DNA of 32,755 nucleotides from Deltaproteobacteria bacterium (GCA_016936575.1 JAFGXQ010000036.1:1-32755); one strand, 5' to 3'. Positions 1 through 8,147 are shown, counted from the first letter of the stretch. Made by a program: numbers and translations. Notes: generated from the letters alone by a model not told the origin.

Positions 1-138
1 AGACAGTTTGCGAAAGGGGGATTATTGATGCTTTTCCCCAATTTTCTGTACATAAAAAGATGTGATGGATGATCAGGGATAAACCCGGGACCCAGAAATA
101 CAAGGCGTTCTTGCGATTGCCCTGCATCGCGCTGCAGA

Positions 139-1776
139 CTACAGGTCGCCGTTTGATTTCATCTCTTCGTAGACATCCGGCATTTCCCGTTTCAGGCAAT
201 CGAAACAGATACTGTGCGTGAGTTGCAGCTCGGTGTGGTTGAGCAGGTAGGTATCGATTTTTTCCCAGAATCCGTCGTCGTTGCGAATGGCATTGCACGC
301 GCTGCAAATCGGGACCAGTCCTTTGACGGTGCGAATATTCCGGTAGGTCTGTTCCAATGCGAATACGTGTCCTTCGATGGTTGCCGCGTATAGTGACCGG
401 ATGTGTTTCATCGAAATGGTAAAAACACTGATCAGCACATAGGTGGCAATAAAGTACATAAATTCGTCTTCGCTGGCGCTAAAGCGTTTGGTGAAAAACG
501 GATGGGTGTACATCACCAGAGAAAAGCCGAACATGACAACGGTCCAGATGAATGTTGCGGTAAATTCCAGCAGCAGGTTTGCGGCGAATGGGAACAACAG
601 AAACCACAACTGTTCCGTGCCGTTGGGAGACGGCGAGAAAAAGGGAGTTATCAGAAAAATGAAAAGCACAAATAGAGTGGCATGATACAGAAGGCGAACA
701 CGTCGGCTTTTGCGAATTCGAAAAGCAATCCCCACCATAATCAGACTGACGGTCCCCTGGATAATGCCGCTGGTATAGTTGCCCGCCACCAGATCTCGGC
801 CGAGGAAGGCCCACATCACCGGTATTCCCAACGCAACCGCGTATTGAATGTATTTCCGTTGCGTCTCATCAATGGTATGTCGCCAGTTGAACAGGGTCAT
901 GAGTTCGTGGGGGATGGGGAATTCACTGGTTTCCTTGAGCGAAGTGTCTTTTTGGGCGCAGTTGTCGCAAATGCCGCTGCTGATATGCGCGTGTGCATGT
1001 TCTGCCAGAAAGGTTTCCACTTTACGCCAGTATCCGTCATCATCTCGAATCTTCTTGCAATAGCAGCAAATGGGAATCAGTCCTTCCAACTGGTTGAGTT
1101 GCGCGTTGGCCGATTGAAACGCCGCGTTTGTTTCGGAATATGTTTTCCAGTTCTGTTGACGCAACCATTCGGAGATAATCGCCAGCGCCGAGATAGTGCC
1201 CAGACATGCCCAGAAGCTGACAAGCAGTTGGGTACTTAGCGCGGAGCGATGAAAAAGCGATGGGGAGAGTTGAAACAGGAGCATGGGCGCGCTTGAAATA
1301 CTCAACCATATCAGTCCTTCACGAATGCCAAGGGTGAAAAACATGATGGAAGGGGCCACATAAAACAGCTGTATCAGCGCTCGGGTGTCGTATTCGGGAA
1401 ATGAAATCGTGTAGCTGCAGATATATATAATTGTGAAGATACCCAGACGATACCCCGCCTGATGCCGGCGGGTACGAGTAAGGAGATACAACACACCGGC
1501 CAGCAGTGCCGCGCTCGACAAATCCAACTGATTTTCAAGCGTGAATTCGCTGCCTCCGATGAAGAATGCGAAAAGCAGCTGGAGAACGAGTCCGGTTGCG
1601 GCGCCGATTACCGCGTGTTTGCGTCTGGCCTCCGCATCGGACAACAATGGAGAGATGGATGCGGCGCTTTCTCGAATACTCGGGCGAGGCGGAACAGAAG
1701 GATGATGTGAAAAGAATTTCATATGATAACGTTCATAGTGCCGGTTACGCAAATATCGGCTCCCTCGTGTACTCAT
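139..1776 (-). CDS. Duplicated membrane protein with two Cys4 (zinc-type) motifs
   Basis: 545 residues built as an internal duplication. Each half has hydrophobic membrane segments (about 55-205 and 310-455) followed by a cytoplasmic-type motif: CxxC, then K/N-x-IR-[DN]DDG-[YF]W, then CxxC. The cysteines are C237/C240 with C270/C273 and C491/C494 with C524/C527. The internal spacing is the same in both copies, and the repeat period is 254 residues. This four-cysteine motif is known from the ends of sensor and regulator proteins and probably binds a metal, but its biochemical role is not established. No kinase, cyclase or DNA-binding domain is visible. The start is uncertain: neither the first Met nor the Met at 1722 has a good ribosome site. 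A membrane-bound redox or metal sensor is an inference; the gene stands alone. Confidence 0.8.
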   Translation of the reverse strand: MSTRGSRYLRNRHYERYHMKFFSHHPSVPPRPSIRESAASISPLLSDAEARRKHAVIGAATGLVLQLLFAFFIGGSEFTLENQLDLSSAALLAGVLYLLTRTRRHQAGYRLGIFTIIYICSYTISFPEYDTRALIQLFYVAPSIMFFTLGIREGLIWLSISSAPMLLFQLSPSLFHRSALSTQLLVSFWACLGTISALAIISEWLRQQNWKTYSETNAAFQSANAQLNQLEGLIPICCYCKKIRDDDGYWRKVETFLAEHAHAHISSGICDNCAQKDTSLKETSEFPIPHELMTLFNWRHTIDETQRKYIQYAVALGIPVMWAFLGRDLVAGNYTSGIIQGTVSLIMVGIAFRIRKSRRVRLLYHATLFVLFIFLITPFFSPSPNGTEQLWFLLFPFAANLLLEFTATFIWTVVMFGFSLVMYTHPFFTKRFSASEDEFMYFIATYVLISVFTISMKHIRSLYAATIEGHVFALEQTYRNIRTVKGLVPICSACNAIRNDDGFWEKIDTYLLNHTELQLTHSICFDCLKREMPDVYEEMKSNGDL

Positions 1777-1976
1777 ACCGACAAGCTACATTATTGAATG
1801 TGACAGATTATCCGCGCGCGTCAACTTCCGTGGCGGTGGAGTGGAAGGTGATTGATTAATGGCAACCCATGGGTACAAAAATGTTATTTTTCATGTTTTT
1901 GCATACATGGATGTTTCAATGGTTCGGGAGACGGAATGTTTCGGGGAAAGACCTGTATGGGACTACCAGAGCCGGT

Positions 1977-2414
1977 TCAGTCGCACTGGGTATTCGATGC
2001 CTTCTGTGGACAGTCAGTGAGGTTGTCTGACATCAACGCCGTCATCTCGGGAGTGGTGGGCGCAGAAAAGGGTATTTGCTTTGAGAGGTCATCCAAATTA
2101 AATCCGACCATCGGATTTCCGTCCACCAGCATCAGAGGCCGTCTGATCAACAGCGGGTCGGCCAGCATGGCGGCCAGCGCACCCTGCGCATCGAATGATT
2201 CCGGAGATATTTCTCCGTTGTATACCACCGGTGCGTTCTGATTGAACCACTCTTTTACCTGTAGCGGACGAAAGAACGTGAGTAGACTTTCTTCGGTCCA
2301 AGGGTAGGTGAGCAGGTCTTTGGCAATAACGTCGTGACCCGCCAGTGTAAGTAATTGTTTTTGTTTGGTATTGTTGATGCACCCCGGTTTTTCAAAGAAA
2401 ATGATTTTTGCCAT
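1977..2414 (-). CDS. ArsC/Spx-like nitrogenase-associated protein
   Basis: 145 residues with a thioredoxin-like ArsC-family fold. It opens with a beta strand (MAKIIFFEKP), then the single-Cys motif GCINNTKQ, where arsenate reductases carry the catalytic Cys. The later RRPLML segment fits the conserved Arg and cis-Pro region of the family. The INNTKQ form is the one I associate with the 'nitrogenase-associated protein' subfamily (NifO-like) rather than with true arsenate reductase. The C-terminus has a second Cys pair (CPQKASNTQC). It is the last gene of a three-gene minus-strand operon and starts 11 nt after the stop of its upstream neighbour. No nitrogenase gene is in the window. The subfamily name is from memory and moderately sure; the fold is more certain. 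Confidence 0.75.
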   Translation of the reverse strand: MAKIIFFEKPGCINNTKQKQLLTLAGHDVIAKDLLTYPWTEESLLTFFRPLQVKEWFNQNAPVVYNGEISPESFDAQGALAAMLADPLLIRRPLMLVDGNPMVGFNLDDLSKQIPFSAPTTPEMTALMSDNLTDCPQKASNTQCD

Positions 2415-2425
2415 AGCGCGGTTCC

Positions 2426-2827
2426 TTATACTGCCAATTGTTGAAGACAGGTTTCGTGGGCCAAGGCGCCCATCTGTAAAATTGCGTTACGCAAATCCAC
2501 CAGTTCGGACTCTGAGGGTTGCTTGATGTGGTATTTCTCCATGGAGCAGATCGACTGGATGTTTTCATATTTCAGCAATCGTTGTTTCAATTCTTCGTCC
2601 ACCTCGAGCACCCGTTCGAGCCCGGTCACCAAATCCGTATAGGTATGGTTGTCGGGCAACGTGTGATGATAGTCGAGGATTGCCATAATGTAGCTTTCAA
2701 GCGACATCGATAGCAGATTGTATCGAATGGTGGGGGTGAACTTGCTTTTTTTTCCTTTGGGGGAAGCGCTGTTCATATACTGGTCGCCCTGGAGCAGCCA
2801 CGTTCGCCAATTCAATTGTTTTGCCAT
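2426..2827 (-). CDS. Conserved hypothetical protein, helical, possibly HEPN-like
   Basis: 133 residues starting MAKQLNWRTW. The start at 2827 is chosen because AGGAGG lies about 5 nt upstream. The open frame continues 5' to 3070, but that part overlaps the next gene and is low-quality sequence, so it is excluded. The protein is predicted mostly helical and soluble, with a central segment (RYNLLSMSLESYIMAILDYH) reminiscent of HEPN-type helical bundles. I do not recognise the family with confidence and can see no catalytic motif. It is the middle gene of an operon with the ArsC-like nitrogenase-associated protein (11 nt downstream) and a 99-residue protein (40 nt upstream), so a shared accessory role is likely. 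Confidence 0.7.
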   Translation of the reverse strand: MAKQLNWRTWLLQGDQYMNSASPKGKKSKFTPTIRYNLLSMSLESYIMAILDYHHTLPDNHTYTDLVTGLERVLEVDEELKQRLLKYENIQSICSMEKYHIKQPSESELVDLRNAILQMGALAHETCLQQLAV

Positions 2828-2867
2828 CTGAGCCTCCTGTCGTTTCTCCGGCATCGGATTGCCGAGT

Positions 2868-3167
2868 CTACGCGAAATGAACTTGCACATTGTCTCCCTG
2901 GGGTTCCAGATGGAATGTTTCCCTGGGTGTAATGGTACATTCATGCATTCTACATGCCACTTCAAGACTGGCGAGCAGCCGTTTCTTTTGCGCTTCGGAA
3001 CAATCTCGATGAAAATGGCAGTAATAGTTGCTTGGCGCCTCGTCATCGAATCGAAGCAAAAAATCTTCATGGGAGGGGAAAATCAGGTCTTCATATGCGT
3101 ACGAAACATCAATCCCCATGGCTAGCTTGAGCATTGTGCGCACTTTTTCGATGTGGCGAAGAGTCAT
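2868..3167 (-). CDS. Small hypothetical protein, first gene of operon
   Basis: 99 residues starting MTLRHIEK. The ATG at 3167 is preferred over one two codons upstream because AAGGA is placed 5 nt before it, whereas it abuts the upstream ATG. It is soluble, with an alpha/beta pattern: an N-terminal helix (RHIEKVRTMLKLAMGI), a middle rich in aromatic and acidic residues (HEDFLLRFDDE), and a strand-like end (NVQVHF). C and H residues cluster in the middle (YYCHFHRDC and CRMHEC), which could bind a metal, but no known motif is complete. It heads the operon 3167-1977. Family unknown. Confidence 0.65.
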   Translation of the reverse strand: MTLRHIEKVRTMLKLAMGIDVSYAYEDLIFPSHEDFLLRFDDEAPSNYYCHFHRDCSEAQKKRLLASLEVACRMHECTITPRETFHLEPQGDNVQVHFA

Positions 3168-3502
3168 TTGCATCCTTTCTGTGTACGGCAGGGTGCCGAC
3201 ACGGTTGTTTCACCACAAACAAAATGCATAAATCGTGACAACTTTTTGGGGAGGGGATGAGTGACCCCGGTTGTCCAGTTGTCTTCTCCAAGGCCAGGCC
3301 CCGTAAAACCCATAAACTCCGATATTCGTATTGCTGTCACGACCACCGAAGAATGCAACAACGCGCTGATGTAAGATTTTTGTTTCTCAATAAAAGCAGA
3401 GAAATCCGCCCGTTTTGTGGTTTCTAGATTCACTAATTGGAAAGGTACGTTGAGTCCCCAATAAAGAGACCCGAGGGGCAACGATTTGAATGGAGATCAC
3501 CT
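3168..3502. other. 335-bp divergent intergenic region
   Basis: This region separates the minus-strand operon starting at 3167 from the GH97 gene starting at 3503. It holds the leader hairpin at 3181-3202, probable promoters for both directions, and, from 3357 onward, the promoter/leader part of a duplicated cassette that recurs upstream of the GH5 gene. I see no convincing small gene in it. Confidence 0.6.
3181..3202 (-). promoter_or_regulatory. Leader hairpin just upstream of the 3167-1977 operon
   Basis: A near-perfect inverted repeat with arms CGGCA and TGCCG (3-nt loop), extended by GTGT and ACAC across one bulged base. Read on the minus strand it ends about 6 nt before the AAGGA ribosome site of the first gene (start 3167). 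The position would suit translational control or transcript stability. It has no T-run, so it is not an intrinsic terminator. A TTGTCA hexamer on the minus strand (3236-3241) could be a -35 element, but I see no good -10. Confidence 0.35.
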
Positions 3503-3588
3503 ATGAAACAATTTAAGCCAATCACTGTCATCCTATTTCTCGTAGGAATATCCTTCGGTTTCGCTTGTACTGGCACCGGGGAAGATGC
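3357..3588 (+). repeat. Shared 5' cassette, copy A (promoter, leader, signal peptide)
   Basis: Direct repeat of 6289-6526. The last 114 nt (3475-3588), from GGGGCAACG to GAAGATGC, align without gaps to 6413-6526 with 14 mismatches by hand count. Further upstream, conserved blocks alternate with diverged ones: AGATTTTTGTT, AAATCC-CCCGTTTTGTG, and GTCCCC followed after a variable spacer by GGGGCAAC. The last pair can form a stem in both copies while the loop sequence differs. The cassette covers the upstream region, ribosome site (GGAG), signal peptide and first residues of two otherwise unrelated lipoproteins. Confidence 0.85.
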
Positions 3589-6178
3589 AGCGGAAGCCGA
3601 TTCTTTGGACACGGATTCTGATGCCGATGCGGATAGTGACACGGATTCCGATAGTGATTCGGATTCTGATTCGGATAGCGATACCGATTCTGACGCGGAC
3701 ACAGATTCTGATGCGGACACGGATACCGATACCGACACGGATTCCGATGCAGACACCGATACGGATACGGATACAGACGCGGATACCGATACCGACACCG
3801 ATGCCGATACCGATGCCGACACGGACACGGACACGGACACGGACACGGATGGCGATGCGGACACAGACACGGATGCGGATTCCGATAGCGATACCGATAG
3901 CGATACCGATGCTGAGGGATGTGTGAATATCCCCGGGCGTATCGAAGCGGAAGATTATATTCTGTTTTCAGAGAGTGACACAGTGAACGAAGGAAGCGGA
4001 TGCGATCACGGGGACGGTGTGGATTTGGAAATTACCCAGGACAGCGCCGGCGGTGGATGCAACGTTGGATGGAACGTGGCCGACGAATGGTTGGAATACT
4101 GCATCAATGCGGGCGATGGTGGAAATTTCAGCATCTCCACACGGATTGCCAGCGATGTGGCGAATCGGACCATTCGCATCGAAATTGACGGCAGCGATGT
4201 CACCGGTTCAATCACTGCCCCCACCGACGGTTGGCAGGTGTATTCCGATGTGGGCGTCGACAGCGTGGCCATCGGTGCGGGAACCCATACGGTACGAGTG
4301 GTACAGGAAACCGGTGATGTGAATCTGAATTGGATTGATTTCGGTGCCGCGGACGGCGATACCGATACCGACACCGATTCCGACACCGATTCCGACACAG
4401 ACACTGATACCGGCATCGCACTGCCGCCCAACACGGTGCCCAGCCCGGACGGTCGCATTTTGGCCGAGCTTTCAACCGACGGGGGGGTACTTCGATATCG
4501 CATTACCGCAGACGGCGAACAAATCCTCGCACCATCAGAAATTGGAATCCGGAGTGACGGTGTGGAGATTGGTCAGGATGCGACGCTGGGGTCCTTTGAA
4601 ATCACCTCTGTCGATGAAGAATACCCGTTTTGGGGAGGGCGTTCAGTGGCTGTGAATCGGGCCAACGAAGCGTCGATTCCGGTCACCAGCGGCAACGAAT
4701 CGTACGTGCTTGATGTGCACGTGGCCGACGACGGGGTGGCGGTTCGGTTGCGATTGCCTGCCAAGCAAGGTCGACGGGTAGAGGCCGAACGTTCGTCGTG
4801 GCGGTTTGAGGGGGACCCTTTGATGTGGGTGAGCGATGAAGACCCGAGTTACGAGCAGCACTATCGAACGTTCTCGATGAACTCTCTTGGCGCGGGCGAG
4901 TATGCGATGCCCCTCACTGCGAGGGTGGATTCCTGGTACGTCAGTATCACCGAATCAGCGGTGCGCGACTATGGCGACATGGCGTTGCGAAAGGAAAACG
5001 ATGGAACGTTCCGGGGGTATCTGTACGCCGATGAACTCGGATGGACGACAGATGAGGCGGTGGTGCAACCCTGGCGCGTGACGGTGGTCGCAGAAGATCT
5101 GACGACCCTCGTCAATTCTACGCTGGTCAGCAACCTGGCGCCTCCCAAGGATGCCTCCCTCGGTGATGCGGATTGGATAAAACCGGGAAGATCATCCTGG
5201 CAATGGATGGCAGCGGGGGCACCGGTGTTTTCAGAGCAGCATCAATGGGTGGATTGGACGCAGGAACTGGGTTTCGAGTACTACTTGGTAGACGACGGTT
5301 GGATTGCCTGGCCAAACGCGTGGCAGTCTCTTGAGTCGGTGGTTGACTACGCAGACGGGAAGGGAGTGAAGGTATGGCTGTGGGTCCACAGTAATGACAT
5401 TATGGATAGAAATACGCGTCGGAATTATTTCAGTCAAGCGGCGGGCATCGGGATAATCGGCGTAAAGATTGACTTTGTCCCACCATGCGGTCGCAACATT
5501 ACAAACTGGTACTGGGAGAGCGCCGAAGACGCCGCCGAATTCAACCTTATGGTCGATTACCATGGTGCGGCCAAACCCACAGGCATGTCACGGACGTGGC
5601 CGAATGTGCTTACCCGGGAGGCGATTCGCGGCCATGAATATCAGATGACGCGGTATGGCCGAATCCTCGAATCTCCCCACGACACGATTTTGCCTTTTAC
5701 ACGTTACGTTGCGGGCCATGGGGACTATACCCCAACGGTGTTCGCCGCGGAGGAGCTGCAGGGCAATACATGGGCGCATGAGTTGGCCCAGGCGATTGTG
5801 TTTGTTTCACCGTTTTTGTGTTACGGCGGACATCCCCAAGACTACGTGGTGAACTCGGCGGTGGATGTGATGAAGGCCATTCCGGCGGTTTGGGATGAAA
5901 CCATTGTATTGCCGGGGAGCGAACCGGGGACGGTTGCCGCTTTTGCGAGAAGATCGGGTTTAAATTGGTTTGTCGGCATTTTGAATGGCGCAGATGGAAT
6001 GAATATGAATGTGTCTCTGGATTTTTTAGAAACCGGAACCTGGCAATCCATTCGACTCGGCGATGTGTCGGGTATTGGCGATGCGTGGGATCGCCAGGAA
6101 GGTGAGGTTACCCCTTCGGACACTCTCAGCGTCACCCTTTCAGGTCGAGGCGGATTCGTTGCGTGGTTCTGGCAGTAG
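3503..6178 (+). CDS. Secreted CBM6-GH97 glycoside hydrolase lipoprotein with acidic stalk
   Basis: 891 residues. The start at 3503 is chosen for its GGAG site and for identity with the GH5 gene start. Signal peptide 1-21 ends in a lipobox-like but unusual GFAC (C22). Residues about 35-138 are an Asp-Ser/Thr/Ala alternating stalk. Residues 140-282 are a CBM6-type carbohydrate-binding module (RIEAEDY at the start, NWIDF at the end), followed by a second short DTDTDS linker (about 283-303). The rest is a GH97 enzyme: N-terminal beta-sandwich, a (beta/alpha)8 core with GVKIDF (D657), [11 protein letters not shown], and [11 protein letters not shown] (E706), then a C-terminal beta domain. GH97 enzymes are exo-acting alpha-glucosidases or alpha-galactosidases. 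An acidic residue at D657 is what I expect of the retaining, alpha-galactosidase-like branch, but this is inference. It probably acts at the cell surface on plant or algal glycans. Confidence 0.9.
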   Translation: MKQFKPITVILFLVGISFGFACTGTGEDAAEADSLDTDSDADADSDTDSDSDSDSDSDSDTDSDADTDSDADTDTDTDTDSDADTDTDTDTDADTDTDTDADTDADTDTDTDTDTDGDADTDTDADSDSDTDSDTDAEGCVNIPGRIEAEDYILFSESDTVNEGSGCDHGDGVDLEITQDSAGGGCNVGWNVADEWLEYCINAGDGGNFSISTRIASDVANRTIRIEIDGSDVTGSITAPTDGWQVYSDVGVDSVAIGAGTHTVRVVQETGDVNLNWIDFGAADGDTDTDTDSDTDSDTDTDTGIALPPNTVPSPDGRILAELSTDGGVLRYRITADGEQILAPSEIGIRSDGVEIGQDATLGSFEITSVDEEYPFWGGRSVAVNRANEASIPVTSGNESYVLDVHVADDGVAVRLRLPAKQGRRVEAERSSWRFEGDPLMWVSDEDPSYEQHYRTFSMNSLGAGEYAMPLTARVDSWYVSITESAVRDYGDMALRKENDGTFRGYLYADELGWTTDEAVVQPWRVTVVAEDLTTLVNSTLVSNLAPPKDASLGDADWIKPGRSSWQWMAAGAPVFSEQHQWVDWTQELGFEYYLVDDGWIAWPNAWQSLESVVDYADGKGVKVWLWVHSNDIMDRNTRRNYFSQAAGIGIIGVKIDFVPPCGRNITNWYWESAEDAAEFNLMVDYHGAAKPTGMSRTWPNVLTREAIRGHEYQMTRYGRILESPHDTILPFTRYVAGHGDYTPTVFAAEELQGNTWAHELAQAIVFVSPFLCYGGHPQDYVVNSAVDVMKAIPAVWDETIVLPGSEPGTVAAFARRSGLNWFVGILNGADGMNMNVSLDFLETGTWQSIRLGDVSGIGDAWDRQEGEVTPSDTLSVTLSGRGGFVAWFWQ
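3605..3916 (+). repeat. Hexanucleotide-type coding repeat (acidic stalk of GH97 protein)
   Basis: A degenerate tandem array of GAY-NNN codon pairs that encodes alternating Asp with Ser, Thr or Ala. Synonymous codons vary (GAT/GAC with TCC, TCT, AGC, AGT, ACC, ACG), so the array is old or repeatedly recombined rather than a fresh slippage product. A short second array (about 4350-4410) separates the CBM6 and GH97 parts. The antisense strand stays open through the array and yields artificial Ser-Val frames. Confidence 0.85.
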
Positions 6179-6212
6179 TGCCATCGGATTTTCCGTTTAT
6201 TTTTGCCGGGTC

Positions 6213-6248
6213 GTCTGAAAACGCTATTGAACAGTATCTTTTTCAGAC
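6213..6248. terminator. Inverted repeat downstream of GH97 gene
   Basis: Perfect 9-bp arms GTCTGAAAA and TTTTCAGAC flank an 18-nt loop, 35 nt after the GH97 stop. The arms contain A and T runs, but no U-tract follows on the plus strand. It could be a weak terminator, a 3' stability hairpin or a protein-binding site. Confidence 0.35.
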
Positions 6249-6288
6249 CGGTTACTCCGATGCGCACAGTCATTTTGATCTATCAAAA

Positions 6289-6526
6289 AACAACGTCATG
6301 TGCTGACATGAGATTTTTGTTCCTCAAAAAAAAAACGATGAAATCCACCCGTTTTGTGTTTTTCAGAATCACTTCTTAAAAACGTATAGAAAAGTCCCCT
6401 GCACAAGGCCCCGGGGCAACGATTTGAATGGAGATTACCGATGAAACAATGTAGGCCAATGATTATCATCCTCTTTCTTGTAGGAATATCTTTCGGTTTC
6501 GCCTGTACGGACACCGGGAAAGATGC
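6289..6526 (+). repeat. Shared 5' cassette, copy B (promoter, leader, signal peptide)
   Basis: Second copy of the 3357-3588 cassette, here driving the GH5 gene. It contains the conserved AAATCC-CCCGTTTTGTG block, the GTCCCC/GGGGCAAC pair, the GGAG ribosome site and the coding start for MKQ and the [13 protein letters not shown] signal. Compared with copy A, its 5' end carries a small hairpin and a longer A-run. Confidence 0.85.
6296..6318 (+). terminator. Possible intrinsic terminator at cassette copy B
   Basis: TCATGT and ACATGA form a 6-bp stem with a GCTG loop, followed by GATTTTT. On the opposite strand the stem is followed within a few bases by a run of six T. It could end GH97 transcription before the GH5 promoter. 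Copy A keeps the ATTTTTG part but not the full hairpin. Confidence 0.4.
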
Positions 6527-8057
6527 GCCGGGGACTGATCCTTTCGATAATGAGGTCCAATCAGATGCCGACGCGGATAGTGATACTGATTCTGATTCAG
6601 ACTCAGATAGTGACACAGATTCTGACACGGACACAGATTCTGATACGGACACAGATTCTGATACGGATAGTGATTCTGATACGGATAGTGATTCTGATAC
6701 GGATAGTGATTCCGATACGGATACTGACTCCGATACGGATAGTGATTCCGACACAGACACTGACTCCGACACAGACACTGACTCCGACACAGACACTGAC
6801 TCCGACTCCGACTCCGACTCCGACTCCGACACGGACACTGACACAGATGCCGATTCCGACACCGATTCCGACACGGATTCCGACACGGATGCCGATGCGG
6901 ACACTGACGCGGACTCAGATACGGATGCGGACAGCGATGCGGATACAGACAGTGATTCCGATATGACAGGAATGGAGCGCACGGCTGCCGAGTTGGCGGC
7001 GTCCATGTATGCCGGCTGGAATGTGGGCAATTCTCTTGAGGTGCCCGATGGCGAAACCGCCTGGGGGAATCCTCTGGTTTCGCAGTCATTGATAGACGCC
7101 GTGAACGACGCGGGATTCAATACGATTCGTATTCCGTGCGCCTGGGATAGCCACATTGTGAATAATCAAATCGACCCTGCTTGGCTGGCAAGGGTGAAAG
7201 AGGTTATCGACTATTGCTACAACAATGACATGTACGTGATTATCAACATCCACTGGGACGGGGGGTGGCTTGAAAACAATCCGACCTATGCGCAGCAGAA
7301 TGCGGTAAATGCAAAGCAAGAGGCCTATTGGCTGCAAATCGCCAATTATTTTGCGGATTATGACGAACACCTGCTTTTTGCCGGCGCCAACGAGGTGAAC
7401 ATCAATTGGGCTGCCCCAACCGCTGAAAATTTAGAAGTGCTGGAATCCTATCTTCAAACCTTTGTTGACGCCGTTCGTTCTACCGGAGGTAAAAATACGT
7501 ATCGAACATTAATTGTTCAGTCCTATTCGTGCAGCGGCGAGTATGCCCAGTCAATGAATCTACCGTATGATCCGACGAGCGGTAGATTAATGGCGGAGGT
7601 TCATTCGTATGAGCCGTATCAGTTCGGCCAAATGACCGAGGATGCGTCCTGGGGGAATATGTTCTATTTCTGGGGAGCCGATTATCATCAGTATGACACC
7701 ACTGGAGGCACCCGAACGGCAACCTGGGGTGAAGAAGCGTACATGGATACGTACTACCATGATCTAAAAACAAAATTTGTCGATTCCGGTGTACCGGTAA
7801 TCCTTGGAGAGTACGGCGCTATTCATCGCGCCAACCTGGGGGATATGCAAAGCAACTTCGAAGCGTCTCGTGGGTACTATTATGAATACGTTACCAAGGT
7901 GGCGAAAGACAACGGCGTGGTTCCGATTGTTTGGGACAACGGATACAACGGCGAAAACGGGTTTGCCATCTTTGATCGGAATAGTGGTACTGTTGTGGAT
8001 TCGACGGTTTTAAATGGAATAATGAATGGCGCCGCAGCCGGGCAATATCCATTCTAA
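6441..8057 (+). CDS. Secreted GH5 endoglucanase-like lipoprotein with acidic stalk
   Basis: 538 residues. The start at 6441 has a GGAG site 8-9 nt upstream. The signal peptide is almost identical to that of the GH97 protein ([12 protein letters not shown]), with a lipobox-like GFAC. Residues about 41-173 form a Ser/Thr-Asp stalk. The catalytic domain (about 178-538) has GH5 landmarks in order: [35 protein letters not shown] with the predicted acid/base E318, [11 protein letters not shown], and ILGEYGA with the predicted nucleophile E457. The usual Pro after the acid/base Glu (NEP) is Val here. GH5 members of this look are mostly endo-beta-1,4-glucanases or related beta-glucanases/mannanases; the substrate cannot be fixed from sequence alone. 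There is no separate carbohydrate-binding module. It follows the GH97 gene in the same orientation with its own promoter copy. Confidence 0.92.
   Translation: MKQCRPMIIILFLVGISFGFACTDTGKDAPGTDPFDNEVQSDADADSDTDSDSDSDSDTDSDTDTDSDTDTDSDTDSDSDTDSDSDTDSDSDTDTDSDTDSDSDTDTDSDTDTDSDTDTDSDSDSDSDSDTDTDTDADSDTDSDTDSDTDADADTDADSDTDADSDADTDSDSDMTGMERTAAELAASMYAGWNVGNSLEVPDGETAWGNPLVSQSLIDAVNDAGFNTIRIPCAWDSHIVNNQIDPAWLARVKEVIDYCYNNDMYVIINIHWDGGWLENNPTYAQQNAVNAKQEAYWLQIANYFADYDEHLLFAGANEVNINWAAPTAENLEVLESYLQTFVDAVRSTGGKNTYRTLIVQSYSCSGEYAQSMNLPYDPTSGRLMAEVHSYEPYQFGQMTEDASWGNMFYFWGADYHQYDTTGGTRTATWGEEAYMDTYYHDLKTKFVDSGVPVILGEYGAIHRANLGDMQSNFEASRGYYYEYVTKVAKDNGVVPIVWDNGYNGENGFAIFDRNSGTVVDSTVLNGIMNGAAAGQYPF
6660..6827 (+). 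repeat. 18-bp minisatellite inside the GH5 stalk
   Basis: Eight consecutive 18-bp units from 6660 to 6803, in two homogeneous groups: GATACGGATAGTGATTCT-type (6660-6749) and GACACAGACACTGACTCC-type (6750-6803, three identical copies). The unit GACTCC follows four more times (6804-6827). Each 18-bp unit encodes six stalk residues (DTDSDS or DTDTDS). Identity between neighbouring units down to synonymous positions points to recent expansion. Changes by whole units keep the frame and would only alter stalk length. Confidence 0.85.
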
Positions 8058-8090
8058 CATCTGACTTTTTTACTGATTTTCCCTCCACAT

Positions 8091-8147
8091 CCGCCATCAA
8101 ATTGGTGCCGCAGCAATCGTCCACAGCGCAAGAACATAGGATGGCGG
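8091..8147. repeat. Inverted repeat between convergent genes
   Basis: Perfect 8-bp arms CCGCCATC (8091-8098) and GATGGCGG (8140-8147) about 41 nt apart, in the gap between the GH5 gene and the convergent esterase gene. There is no adjacent T-run on either strand. It may be an RNA structure at the 3' ends or chance; nothing else is recognisable in 8058-8248. Confidence 0.3.

Noticed and set aside
1852..2241. Plus-strand 129-codon frame
   Set aside because: It mostly lies opposite the ArsC-like gene, has no ribosome site and no recognisable motif.
2828..3070. 81-codon N-terminal extension of the 133-residue protein
   Set aside because: It overlaps the upstream 99-residue gene in another frame and is replaced by an internal ATG with an excellent AGGAGG site.
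3433..3870. Antisense open frame of Ser-Val-Ala repeats opposite the GH97 stalk, and the similar one at 6296-7156
   Set aside because: It is the complement of the Asp-rich coding array. It lacks a ribosome site and exists only because the hexanucleotide repeat has no stops in that frame.
3357..6526. Insertion sequence or gene duplication by a mobile element as the source of the repeated 5' cassette
   Set aside because: No transposase, target-site duplication or inverted ends. The similarity fades gradually upstream, which fits an old duplication better.
6560..6965. CRISPR-like or transposon-derived repeats
   Set aside because: The units are contiguous, short and in coding phase. There are no unique spacers, no cas genes and no terminal inverted repeats.
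6523..6966. Plus-strand Ile/Thr/Arg-rich frame inside the GH5 stalk, and its analogue at 3585-3926
   Set aside because: Frame-shifted shadow of the same repeat; composition is meaningless and the main frame has a complete signal peptide and catalytic domain.
8024..8054. Terminator at the end of the GH5 gene (GAATGG/CCATTC arms)
   Set aside because: The loop is long, the arms lie in coding sequence and the T-run is about 10 nt too far downstream.
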